A stretch of 64,000 nucleotides of DNA from Sanghuangporus weigelae (Eukaryota; Basidiomycota; Agaricomycetes; Hymenochaetales; Hymenochaetaceae): the NCBI GenBank assembly GCA_033182465.1, contig CP137318.1, positions 2,914,001 to 2,978,000 on the forward strand. Direction: 5' to 3'. A program made the translations under genes and the position numbers. Position 1 is the first letter of the stretch; the number at the start of each line of letters is the position of its first letter. Positions 11,252-23,000 of this stretch are shown piece after piece. The notes beneath the pieces were generated by a model. That model did not search any database. It saw only the letters and a list, made by a program, of their open reading frames with translations, and was not told where the DNA came from.

Positions 11252-13276
11252 TCAAACGCAATCCCAGCCAAGTACAAAGTTATCCTTCACCTTCTCAAAC
11301 TTCCCTTCCGCCTTAGAAGATTCCTTCACGACGTCCGAGAGTACCAGCTGCTCCACCTCGCCTTCAAGAACCACAAGAGGCTCTGGCTGTTCGGCTTGTG
11401 CTGGGATGGGCTTCCCGCAGATGTCTGAGCCGAAGCGTGTTCTGAAGAGTTGATCAATGATATTTCGGGAGGCAATGGTCTCAGTCTCCATTGTCGAGAT
11501 GAATCTTTACAAGGCAGTTAATATCGGTGCCTTTTTCTATTTTCTTTCCTAGAATCAGAAGGGAACTCACGGCTCGAATGCGTTCACATAGTAAAGGCCC
11601 GGCGCTAGAACCACAGGCGGGAAAGTTGTTGTTGGGGGTAGTCGGGGGTATGCATCCCACTTAACAATATGTTAGTAATCCAATTTCCCCGAAGGAATTC
11701 CTCCTCACCTCCTTACGAAGCACCCAACCAACTTTTCCGCTAAATACAGTATTCAACCATTCATCCGAAAGGGACTCGTTCGAAAATATCTTTACGACAA
11801 ATTCTTCTCGATCAGGAGATATTTTGCCATGATATGTTAGTGAGTTGAAATCCGGAACCTTCCCACCATGACGTACGCCCTCGTACGTCGTCAGGATGGA
11901 CTGTGGAACCTTAGAACCGGGTGTGAGGCCGAAATGTTCGGGATCCGGATGCGAAGCAGCCGTGGTAAGGAGGGTGACGTGGAGGCGCACATACGGTTGA
12001 AGAGGGACTTCTGGAGCCGAAGTAGGCGCAAGTAGACCGTTTGATAGCGCAACGTCAATTCCCGAAGAATGATACGGAGCAGCGATGATCACATCGTTAT
12101 AGTTCTTAGACTCTCCGCTGGAGGTCTTTATTGTCCAGTGGTGTTGCTTCTCGGTGACGGAAATTACCTGCAGGTCAGAATCCCTCTGAGTATAATGATC
12201 GGAGGGCAGGTCGGAAGAAGACCTACGGATGTATTCAAGAACACGTTTGCTCCTGAATGTCCTAAGAAGTGCTTGAAGATCTGGAAGTTGCCACCCTTCA
12301 CACTGGAGGCTCCAGAAGCAGCCATTGATACGGAGCCTTCCAACGCGTGTATTTCATCAAGGTTCTGACCGTAATTGACACGCGTCGCTGCCTCTATAAT
12401 TTCTCTCGAGAATTTCGGGGAGATGCCCTGAGCATCGAGGTACTGCGCCGAAGTCTGCGTTATGAGATCTTCCCAGCCCAGGACGGAAGCCAGTTCGGTG
12501 ATATTTGACCACGAGGGACTAGCTGGTGTGTACAGGGAGACGAATTTGTCGACGACGGCTTGTACTCTTAAGGAACAGATGGCGGACATCAAAAAATCGC
12601 TCGGAAGACATGTCTAATGAGAATGCTCACAGGGATTGAGCTTTAGCCGGAGACCTATACCCGTACCGCAATAACGCCTTAATGGTATCGAGCCAGCCAA
12701 ATATGCTTTTACCCTCATTCATCTGAGCAATATAGGTCAGAAAACTTCTTAAAGCGAAGACCGTGAGTATGAAACGCACGGTGAATACGAATTTCTCGCC
12801 GTCCCAGAAGCCAGTAACGCCATCATTGTCGTTAAAGTCTATTTTGGTAAGGTTAAACTCCTGGGTTGCTCGCCATAGGTTTTTGTTCGCGGCAATGAAT
12901 ATGGACGCGCCGAGCTGCGGAAAGGGGATGAGTATTCGAGCCGAGCCTAATATGCATGTTCTAAGATTCTCACTTCTACGGGATCTAGCGTTCTGTCATC
13001 ATAAGGAAACACGGTCGTACTACGACCGCCTACGTATTCTGTGCTTTCGTATACGTCAATCTCGACCGCGACACCGGCGCGAGACTTTGCCTTTGAGGCC
13101 CAGAAAGCGGCCGATGATCCACCAGCCCCTGCACCAATAATAGCAATCTTGTGCGAGACGACCTGACTTGAAACGCTGAGTGAATCTGAGGATTTAGCGA
13201 ACCAGTCGAACACACTGAGAGCCGAAGCGGATGCTGAAAAGGAAGAAAGTGCGAGCAGGGCTAACGACGGCCGCAT
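11252..13276 (-). CDS. Prenylcysteine oxidase/lyase (FAD-dependent)
   Basis: Six exons (13276-12974, 12914-12631, 12566-12227, 12167-11709, 11659-11571, 11504-11252) fit with consistent phases and give 575 residues. The start at 13276 was chosen because it opens a signal peptide (MRPSLALLALSSFSASASA). The dinucleotide-binding motif AIIGAGAGGSSAA follows at about residue 45, then YESTEYVGGRST, as in flavin amine oxidase-like proteins. Downstream blocks LGWEDLITQTSAQYL, YNDVIIAAPYHSSG and RKE-WDAYPRLPP are typical of the prenylcysteine oxidase 1 family. Members oxidise the thioether of prenylcysteine released from degraded prenylated proteins, giving cysteine, a prenyl aldehyde and H2O2, in lysosome/vacuole-type compartments. 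The gene shares a 375-bp divergent promoter with the F-box gene. Confidence 0.9.
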
Positions 13277-13651
13277 GTTGTGGAGCAGAAAAGCGAGCCA
13301 ATAATCTCTGTCGTCGCCTTGTCGTCGCGGTCGTGGATAGAGCAAGGAGGAGGCAAGGCCGGCCGTGTATGATGATGAAACGGGCGTTGCAATGGCGGAT
13401 GTGCGCGTCCAGAAAAGGGAATAGCTACTACGTAATAGATCGGCAAACAGCGGAACTGGACCCGTCACATCACAGATTGAGATTGAAGCATCATAACGAG
13501 TGTGACATGTCCGATCCCGTAAGTCACGCAGCCGCTGACCGTCGGACCGTTGCTACTACTGTGGGCCATAATACAAAATCTGCCCAATCTCTCTATATGC
13601 GCTCTCACATTTCTCTTCTTTCTTTCCCGCACCCTTTGTCCCCCTACCCCA

Positions 13652-15772
13652 ATGTCAGACTTGACAACATCCATATTCGACATCCCGCAGGAGATCACAG
13701 AGCATGCTCTCGTCCATGCCGAACCCCGCGACGTAGCCAGCTTTGCGCAGACTTGCAGAACAGCCCGCGCTCTCGTGTACGACCAGCGCGATCAGCATCT
13801 CTGGCGTCGCTTGTTTCTTGAGCAGCCCTACGACGACCCGCGCAGGTCTGCAGCTATCGCCTTTCATTCCGAGTCCGAGTCCGACTCCGGATCCATCGAC
13901 TGGAAAAGAGCCCTCCAGCAGCGTGTCTATGCTATGCGCATCGTCCAGAAGATAGCCAACCATCCCACGGATCTGGCTACTGCTCTCTCTGCTCTCATCT
14001 CGGTGGCTCGCCATGCCCCGCCAATGCCGGAACAGCCTGACGAATCCAAAGACCTCATTTGGCTTAACAATCTCATTCGCGAGAACAATGTATTCGGCCT
14101 GACCGCTCCGGAACATAAGTGGAGCTTCGAAGAGCACCAGCGTATCGCGGAACTGTGGACTTATATCGGCTGGCGTGATAGCGTGATCAACAGGAATGGT
14201 GCCGAGCTGCTTGATGTGAGGAACCAGGCGCGTACCTTTGTGTACGACATGCGCAAGTACGCTCGTGAAAATAGCTGGGGCCCGTTCATTCCCGATAAGA
14301 GTGGTTCCATCAACTGGACGCACATCGAGGCAGTCATTACCGTCATTTACTGTAACTTAATGGATCTGAACGACCTCTGGCCCGATACTCGTCCTCCGGC
14401 ACGTCTTGACGCTGTCCGGGCATACTCGTCGCCAAAGTCTCACCAGCGGGATCCGCGAGATTGGGCAGGAGTCGAGGGAGCATGGCGCCGCTATGTTTGC
14501 TTCATGGACTATCGGTGAGTTCTGTACTTCGCCAGCATTTGATTGGCCGCAACTCACGAAAAGTTCTACTTCCAGCGATTTGTTCAGTAAGTACCGAATT
14601 ATCCAGCTCAGCCACCGAGCCATTTGCTAGGTTCTAATTCGCCTCCGACGTGCTCATTAATATTGATTCGCTCCAGCTTTCAATGTAAGTAACTTCTCCC
14701 GTCTCCCGTGTCACATGGGATTGTCGGAGCTGAAGCAGTCTTTCGATACGTATGCCAGTACTCGGCAAATGCATATGATCCCGCGTTCTTCGAGGACGAC
14801 GAATTTCAAGAAGCGACACGTCTTATCGAGCTCAATCTGACTATCACTGGTATTGGTGAGAAGAAATCCGCCGCAGGCTCGGTTTCGCGGATGTCTACCT
14901 TTTCGCCGGATTCTTCGCCTTCAGCCCCCTCCCCGGTGAGCTCTCCCTCCAACGAATCATCACATGCTGGTTCGAGCGCAATGAACATCTCGAAGCAATT
15001 CCCAGTAATTTTCTTTGTCGGACGATCACGCGGCGGGAATGGAAATGAATCAAAGGTGCGCGGATCGGTACGCATGACTCCCGATGGACACATCCGATGG
15101 CGTTTCGTGAGTGTATGTTCGGATTTGTTTCTTGCCTTTATTATCTATCGTTCTTTCTCTATTTTCTTGAGAATTTTACTTTTAATTTCCTCCCCTCATA
15201 TGCTGTTCTGATATTGAGTGCGATCGTTCCGAATTGACGAGCTGACATTAAGACACCGAAGGCTTCCATTTATGACGGGCATTCGCAATGGAGGTCAGTA
15301 CACTTTCCAAAAATTTCGGTTCATCAACACTTCGCGCGCTCCCCTCTTCTCTTTTTCATTTCCGAGTTCATTTCGTTTCCCACTGACGTCACTTCTTACC
15401 TTCGCGGCCGGGCTCATTTAATTCATTTGTGTACGTATTCAGTTCGGAGGGAATCCAAATCGGAGGAGTGTGCAGTGCTGCTGGCGTCGTAGGTACATGG
15501 ACTGGAGCTCATCACGAAGAAGGTTCGTCGGGGCATTGTCGTCTCTATGTGCTGAACGCGGACATGCGCCGTACTTACAAAACCGTTTTGCGCTTTCGTG
15601 TGTATTTTTGGGAATGAATTAGGTGATCCCGCTGGTGAGTTTTTCGACGATCGGTCCAATTCGTTCATATTTAGTTTGGTGTGGAATTCATATTGATGGA
15701 TGATGTGCACGCCTAGGTCCGTTTTGGCTTTGGAAAGTGGGGGACGATCACCCGAGCCACTTGCACAATTGA
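13652..15772 (+). CDS. F-box protein with three tiny exons
   Basis: Eight exons (13652-14514, 14576-14586, 14677-14684, 14759-15106, 15262-15293, 15443-15522, 15623-15634, 15717-15772) keep phase throughout and give 469 residues. Exons of 11, 8 and 12 nt are needed to produce RDLFTFN, then YSANAYDPAFFEDDEF, and GDPAGPFWLWKVGDD at the end. The N-terminus (SIFDIPQEITEHALVH ... VASFAQTCRTARALV ... LWRRLF) is an F-box. The C-terminal part, with GSVRMTPDGHIRWRF and GVCSAAGVVGTWTGAHHEE, matches a family common in Agaricomycetes. The F-box should dock the protein to Skp1 in an SCF ubiquitin ligase; the substrate is unknown. Confidence 0.87.
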
Positions 15773-16263
15773 AGTACTGCGACTACGTACACGCTTTCCC
15801 GAAGGCGTCACTAACGGACAGAATACCCTGCCAGCTTCGCAGTCGAACATCTCCGTCATTGACGTTCAAGACCAGACGAAATATCTTGGATACAGTCCGA
15901 TTTTTACCTATCACTACGAGTGGACCGCTTTAGACGTTTTATACTGATACGCTCACTGGTACCGACATCGTCGATTTAAACCACGAAAGAGAAGCGAACA
16001 TTGTCACGGACGAAGACTACTTTCTATTTTTGTCTTGGATATCAAGTTTGGGTTTCTGGGACGGAATTACAGTTAATGGATATGTATTACTGATGATATT
16101 TTCATGTTTCGATTGATGTTGTTTTACATAAAGAATCAATGCATTTTGGTATGATGGACCACAAAGCTGCATATCAGTACGCAGTTATCAAGAAGTCTGC
16201 CTTTCTTCTGAGTTCATATATTTTGAAATTTAGAGACGCGACTCGGTGTCACCCCGATCGCGT
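15773..16263. other. Convergent intergenic region
   Basis: About 490 bp between convergent 3' ends. It is AT-rich after 16030. No coding frame, RNA gene or repeat was recognised. Confidence 0.4.
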
Positions 16264-17224
16264 TCAAAGGGCGTTTTTGTAGAAGGTCGTGAGCTGGTTG
16301 TACGCATCCTCGAATTCTCTCTTGTTTTCCTCATTCTTGAGGTCTGCACGAGCTGCTGCCCAGCCGTGATGCCTAAAATATACTGTTAGATGGTATTGTT
16401 GACATACTGGCAGATATGCGTACATGTTAGGATAGTGCTTGTAGGCAATCTTGTCCGCGAACGACTTAGTCTTAAGTTTTTCGACCATCTTGTCGTATTC
16501 GTCTTTTGGCTCGTCTTTTGAGATGAAGAGACCAAGTGGGACTTGGAGGTTGTCTGCATCAGCTGCAGAGAGCATACTAAGGACATAGATAAGAATTAGA
16601 CTAGAATCAAGTTGGTAAATTGAACACCTACGCAGGATGCACAGAAGCAACAGCATCGAATACAGGGCTCTCCTTGGAGCCAGCAAGGATGGTAACCTTC
16701 CCACCCCAACAAAGACCGTACGCGCCGACCTTCTGTGCTCCCTGCTTTCTCAACTCCTCACCGACACGGATCAATCCCGCGACAGCCTTCTCAGGCTTTG
16801 CAGGGCCAGCAAAGAACGCCTGCAATGAGTCCTTATCTTCCTGAGACTTTGGCGGAAATCGATCAACGGGATACGGCTTATCGGGCTCGAAGAAATCTGG
16901 CATGACAACCCTGGCGTTGAGCGTTTGTGCAAGTGCATCCGCGCCCTGCTGAGTCTGTGGATAGAAGCCGAATATGTCGAAGACTGTCACGATTGCAAGC
17001 GAGCTTTCCGGTGGACCAGTGATGTATACGCGCTGGAAGCCTGCAAAAGGAGCATAAGAGCCCTTGGGAGTGTAGTCATGCTTCACGGGCGGGATGGAGC
17101 AGCAGGCAGTGTTTGTATTGACGACGCGTTGCGTGCTTGACATGGCGCGTGCAGGAGCCTGGGGATGAGCGGATGTGTGGGACTTGTTGATGGTGTGGAG
17201 GAGAGTACGGAGACGGGTGAACAT
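16264..17224 (-). CDS. Dienelactone hydrolase family protein
   Basis: Three exons (17224-16632, 16576-16424, 16372-16264) join in phase and give 284 residues. The alpha/beta-hydrolase nucleophile elbow is GAYGLCWGGKV with Cys as nucleophile, as in dienelactone hydrolases. The catalytic His lies in HHGWAAARADL near the C-terminus, and an acid is expected in the LGLFISKDEP region. An early ITGPPESSLAIVTVFDIFGF strand-turn is also typical. The family opens lactone rings in aromatic degradation; fungal members of this type often have undefined substrates. The N-terminus (MFTRLRTLLHTINKSHTSAH) is basic and could be a mitochondrial presequence, but an internal Met (AMSSTQR) is an alternative start. 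Confidence 0.87.
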
Positions 17225-17779
17225 GCGCGGATCGGAGTTATAAGGACTTGGCGAGGACTGGGTATATGCAGATGATGCATGCAGAGAGATCGACGGACAA
17301 ATTGTATCAAACCGATCATCCTATACTAGTGCAGACGCCGGCCCTCAACATACTTTTACTTCGTCATTAATATTCCTTTGATTAATTCAAACCATCCTCG
17401 ACCAGCGTGTGGTAAACATCAATACCGGGCGCAACTCTCTGTCTTTTCTCATGGCTGCGGGTATTTGGCCGTTAGGAGAGAGTGAACATTTTTGAAAGAG
17501 TCCAATTAAGCCGGAGCGTCTTCCAGGCTGTCCTCTACTGTTGAAGACAGCGATGGAAGAGGCTTGACTTGGTGACTCGTACATCCTCTTTATTTACAAT
17601 ATTGCAATGATATTGGTCGAGCCTATTTCCAATGTGCATGACCTGGCGGAGTGGATGTGGATATGACGGCGCTCCAGGGACACAGCATCATACTCGACGT
17701 CATCCCTGTCACCCTCGTCATTCAAAACCAACTCTTTCAGCTCATTATTTTTTTTATCTCATTCTTTATTACATCCACG
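17225..17779. other. Divergent intergenic region
   Basis: About 555 bp between the hydrolase (minus) and the small LEA-like gene (plus). T-rich tracts occur at 17735-17775, just upstream of the + start. No conserved frame was seen. Confidence 0.4.
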
Positions 17780-18246
17780 ATGCTACGTTCAACCTTGTCT
17801 ACTGCTTTACCTCGCCGTTCGGTCTGTGCTGTGAGGTCTCTCCACGCTTCACCGATAGCCTCCAAGACAGTAACAGAAAAGGTCAAGGAGACAGCTCAGA
17901 ATGTTAGTCCAAGGCCTTCCCGGGCAAAGTTTGCCGTCCTATTGACTTCATTTCGCCTAAGGTCAATTTGAAAGTGGGCCAAACCCTTGCAAAGGGTTTC
18001 GAAAAGGGTGAAGAAATAACGGAGAAGACTCAGGAGGCAGCTGGTACAGCCAAGTCGAAAGCACAAGAAACAGCTGGCGCCGCAAAGTCTAAAGCAGACG
18101 AATCGGGTGAATTAGCGAAGCAGAAGACTAATCAGGTCAGTAATATCCAGGTTTTGTTATAATACATAGTGCTGATGTTGTTAAATAAGGCCTCAGCGGG
18201 GGCGACGGAAGCAAAAGAAGACTTTAAGAAGGAGATGCATAAGTAG
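17780..18246 (+). CDS. Small LEA-like/coiled-coil protein, probably mitochondrial
   Basis: Three exons (17780-17902, 17962-18135, 18190-18246) give 117 residues in consistent phase. The first 30 residues (MLRSTLSTALPRRSVCAVRS then LHASP) look like a mitochondrial targeting sequence. The rest is a hydrophilic amphipathic helix with 11-mer-like repeats of the EKTQEAAGTAKSKAQETAGA type, rich in Ala, Lys, Glu and Thr. Such repeats are characteristic of group 3 late-embryogenesis-abundant proteins, which protect membranes or proteins during desiccation or heat. Assignment rests on composition and repeat pattern, not on a conserved catalytic site. The upstream frame back to 17651 is hydrophobic but lies in a T-rich leader and was not used. 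Confidence 0.75.
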
Positions 18247-18387
18247 TCGAAGCTATTGCCCTTCCGTGGACTTCGTGTCTTTATTCACAAGTTTACTGCA
18301 TCGATATGTATCAATATCTGGCATTTTTAGCAATTCATGTCCATGATGAACCGTTTCGACCGAAATCGCTGAATACATCAGTTAAAG

Positions 18388-19534
18388 TTATGGATAACGA
18401 TACTTCTTTCTCGCAAACCACTCAATCAGACCCGGACATATAGTGTAATACAACATTGGCACAACGCGGTTGAAGCCGTGCATGAAGACGTCACGTTCTC
18501 CTCTGTCAGCTGCAAGGATACACCTTCTGGCTACGTCCTCCCGTTTCAATCCGTGTCTACTAGGATCCGCCTCCCGCACTGGACCGGCGTCTACAGCAGA
18601 AGCTCGGAAGTTACCTTCGATAGTCGAGGGAAGGACAAAAGAGAAATGGATCATAGGATGCTCGATAGCCAAAGATTGATAGAGGATGAGTGAGGCGGAT
18701 TTGGTGGAGCCATACAGAGCGCGCGTTGGCGCGGGTGTAACGGCTGCAAGGGACGAAAGAAGGAGGACGGAAGGCGAAGGAGAAGTACGCTCTAGAAGTG
18801 GAATCTGAGTGGAAAATAGATATTTAGAAAGTAGTGCTAGGAACTTCTGCTAGCGATACTCACGAAAGTAAGAGCTGATGTGAGTGGTCCGTAGAAATTC
18901 CCTTGGAGAGCTGCACCAGCGATGCGGACACCTTCTCGGACGCCTTCCAAGTTCGCGTCTGGTAGTAGCTCGCCGCCTTTTCGCTCCAATCCAGCAGTTT
19001 CGATTAGCGGTCTAAGAGATGAAACGCCTGCAATGACAAGTAGCGTATCAAGGCCTCCCCATTCTTTAGAGTACTCAGAAATCTTGTCTTTCTCCATTTG
19101 AAAGCTGCAGAATACTCACCATCTTCAATCCTCTCTCTTATCCGTAGCATATCTTCCGCATCTGAGAAGTCTGCGACCTCAGAGATCACCTTCTCGCCGT
19201 TCCCTCCCGACGAATGCACGGATACACATTCTTCTCTCGCGCGCTCGACATCGTCACTCCTAGAAACTAGAAACACATATGCTCCTCTTCTTGCATATTG
19301 CAATGAGATCTCTCTCCCCACGCCTGAGCTTGCACCGAGGATAAGCACGCGCTCTTCGGTTTGTGGGATCTTCTTTTGCCGTCGAGTCTGGCTACTGGAT
19401 CGCCGATGCAGGAAGAAGAGAAGGGCGAGGAGAGGGAAGGATGCGAAGAAATATGACCGGTGGCCACGAGTGAGATTTGAGAGATAGGAAGAGGAACTCA
19501 GATTCATCTTTTCGAGGTCGAGAGGAAGAACCAA
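18388..19534 (-). CDS. Membrane-anchored short-chain dehydrogenase/reductase
   Basis: Three exons (19534-19120, 19087-18864, 18804-18388) give 351 residues. An N-terminal membrane anchor (YFFASFPLLALLFFLHRR) precedes the Rossmann motif VLILGASSGVGREISLQYA (TGxxxGxG type). Then come LLVIAGVSSL (NAG position), SVLLLSSLAAV with the active Ser, and YGSTKSASLILYQSLA with the catalytic YxxxK. The C-terminal region ends RKKYRYP, a dilysine-like tail. The layout resembles ER-bound SDRs such as 11-beta-HSD1 or sphinganine-type reductases; the substrate cannot be told. The first intron would be only 32 nt (19088-19119). It keeps the frame, but is short enough that a frameshift is an alternative. Confidence 0.82.
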
Positions 19535-20052
19535 GCACTGGATCGACGTCGATGATCAGATCAGCACTGAATACTCTACCTAAATTCGGAAACGAAAGAG
19601 TGTACAGTTGATTTATGAACACAAAAGGAGAACCAGAGAAGACATTTTTCAAGTATTTACGGTGACCACTATCGAATGTATCCATTAAACCATCGAATTG
19701 CTAACAAATTTGAACGGATTGCTTCAATTTTAAGGTTAATTAAATATAGGAGGTTTAGACGCTTAGTCATAGCTGCCTTTTATGGGTAGTTACCGACGCG
19801 TATTCTGGCACGTAACGCAAAGGGTCGCTCGACATTCACTCACTCGACGCTGTAGACGGCGATAGTGATTATACCCAGGCCAGCGACTTCAAATCGCGAT
19901 ATACAGCTACGCTTTTTCTCATCGATACGCAGGCGAAGTGGGTGTAATCTTGACATACGGAGGCTCATTTCTTTAACGACCAAGCAAAGCACACGCCAAA
20001 TAACTCCTGTTACGCGCTCTCCAAAGCCTCAAAACCACGATTCTCATACGAC
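19535..20052. other. Divergent intergenic region
   Basis: About 520 bp between the dehydrogenase (minus) and the dynein gene (plus). It includes an AT-rich stretch at 19690-19760. No coding frame with family resemblance was seen. Confidence 0.4.
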
Positions 20053-23000
20053 ATGGCCTCCCTGGAAGCACCAAGCATGCCGTTGACGCCGCCGACAAAT
20101 GGTACACACACACTTGGGTCGGCGGACGCGTTAGTCGATGGCGCGTCGACCACGCCTGCAGCATCGACATTCGACCCCTCGCTCATGCGGTCGTACCTCC
20201 TCGCGCTTCTTCCTCCAATATTTGGTGCATCGCAGAGCGAGATAGACGAGCAAGTGTTCGACGCTGAGTTTGACGAGCGCGTTACGCGTTTTGCTGGCGA
20301 AGGAGGTGGGCCTTTGTATGTCGTGAAGAGGAAAGAGGAGGTTGAAGGTTCGTGTGCATGTTCGCTGATTTGTCTGTAGCTCCTAGTTTAGATCCGTGCT
20401 GATGTCGGATGTGCTTTTAGATGATGCGCCGCCTTCATATACCTACCACGTAACTTCATCCTTAACCTACTCTCCTGCACACGTTATGACCATCGCACTC
20501 ATCAAACGAAGTGCAACGCTCGATCCCCTCTTACCGCTTGCACAACAGTTACATGTGATAAATTTGTTTGGAGGGGACGAGACACCGTATGAGAGCTTAC
20601 ATTCTCTGGTTAGCGGCGCGGTGAAGCCTTGGTTCGAGGCGTTTGTTGGTGCGCGAGGAAGTGGGAAAGATGGAGATAGCAAAATGGGTACGCAGCAATA
20701 CGTATCTACATACTGGAGCCATTACTGATTTTTCACATTAAAGGTATACCAATAACGAAGAAAAAATTTGCTGAACTCGAGCTTTCCCTACTCCACCTCC
20801 AGCAAAACGTCGAGATACCCGAAACTCATCTGATTATCCATCCCGTCATTCAGCGAGCAGTAGAACAGGCGCATGCGCAGAACATCCGTCCAAACATCTC
20901 TCTTATCCCATCCAAGACTCTCAACGACTCTACGTTCCTTAACACCTTGCAAGCACATGTAAACACGTGGATTAAGTCCATACAGGCTGTCACGAAGCTC
21001 TCGAGAGATGTGTCATCAGGTACTGCATCCCAGGAGATTAACTTCTGGTTGAGCATGGAACGTGCGCTGGAAGGCATCGAAGCCCAACTCAGGAGCGATG
21101 AAGTGAATATGGTGATGGATTGCTTAAGAAATGCTAAACGATTCCATGCGACAGTCAGCTTCATCGCAGATACGGGACTGAAGGATGCTACGGATATTGG
21201 TACGTTTCACTGTTGTCTTCGGAGTGTTGGACTAATCAATGCCTCAAAAGTACATAAATACAATCAGCTCATGAAAGATTTCCCACTGAACGAGCTACTC
21301 TCCGCTCCCGATCTTGACAAAATTCAAGAAGCTGTAGTGCTCATTTTTGGGCACATAAACCGCAAACTCAAACTTTCTCCCTACCCCGTTCGCCGTGCTC
21401 TTCCTCTTGTCGAAGCTATTTCGCGCGATTTTAACGACCAACTCCTTCGAGTCCTTACCTCACATCGTCTCGCCTACCAACCCTACGACACGTTCGATCG
21501 ATTATTATCACAGACCATGACAATCTTCCGCACATGGGACGATGAAATCAAAGATTTCACGAACGTGGCTCGTGAGGTCACCCGAAAGCGTTCTGAGCGG
21601 TTTATCCCTATCAAGATCCAACCTGCGCATGCCAAGCTGCAAGAGCGAGTTCGGTATCTTCGTGAATGGCGAAAACAACATGAGCAGCTTGCCGTGATGA
21701 CAGGCCCGACGAAAGGCCTTGGAGCTATTGGGAAAGATGTCGGTGGCATGGACATGGAGGAAGAAGTGAGAGAAGCTTACGAAATCATCAAGAATATTGA
21801 CATACTTGACGTCTCTACGGGTATGCAATCTAAGTGTTTGGCGTGAATATTGCCTTATTATTCATTTTCAGAGGGAACGGAAATATGGGTTACTGCCGAG
21901 AATGCATACAACGAGCGAGTGGCGCGGGTGGAGAACCAGATCATCTCCAGGTTACGTGACCGTCTCGGTACGGCAAGGAATGCCAATGAGATGTTCAGAG
22001 TGTTTTCCAAGTTCAATGCGCTCTTCGTTCGCCCGAAGGTAACTACTGATTCTTGATACAAATTGAACAAAACTGACTTGCAAACGGTTCAGATCCGTGG
22101 AGCAATCCAAGAGTATCAGACACAACTTATTGATTCAGTGAAGGAAGATATCAAGCGACTTCATGACAAGGTACGAAGCTCGAAGTCTACTTAATAGAAT
22201 TTATTCACTTTTGTCTTTGCAGTTCAAAACTCAATATCGGTTCTCTGAAGCCTACCATATGTCTCAAATGCGTGATCTTCCTCCCATAGCAGGAGCAATT
22301 ATTTGGGCACGTCAAATTGAGCGTCAATTATTAACCTACATGAAACGCGTTGAAGATGTTTTCGGGAAGGGCTGGGAATTGTATGCTGAGGGCCAAAAGC
22401 TCCAATCAGAAAGTTCCGCTTTCCGGAAGAAGCTGGACACTCGACCTGTGTACGATGCGTGGTTGCATGATATCAATCGTCGAGATATGGGCGTCAACGG
22501 CCGTCTCTTCGAAATTGTCCGGTTACGCGGCGGAGGCTATCAGCTCGCTGTGAACTTTGATCCACAAATAATAACGCTCTTCAAAGAGGTCCGAAATCTT
22601 CTGTGGCTGAATTTCCAGGTCCCGCATGCCATCACGAATATGGCAAAGGACGCGAAACGCGTCTACCCGCATGCTGTTAGCTTGATGGAGACCGTTCGAA
22701 CATACGGCCAAACTCTTGATCTCGTGGAGAAGAACAAAGGGATTGAGTGGTTAGTTGCTGAGTATCGCAATGATGCGCAGCGTATGATCACGCGGGGGAT
22801 GAATATTCGCTGGGATTACTTTGTGAATCAGTATGATACTGCACGATATGTTCCATCAGCAGATGGCCGGGATAACAGGCACGTCCAGTTTGTTCGGGAG
22901 TTCGCCAGTGTTATTTCGGTCTTACAAGTTTGTCCTATCTCATCCGCTTGAAACTCCATTTTCTGATTGTCCTTTATTACAGGACAAAACGAATAATCTG

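Noticed and set aside
13277-13468. Longer N-terminus for prenylcysteine oxidase
   Set aside because: The internal Met at 13276 opens a clear signal peptide; the upstream part is in the divergent promoter.
13465-14323. Long antisense frames across the F-box gene
   Set aside because: They are shadows of the strongly coding + strand; no family pattern and no start or splice logic.
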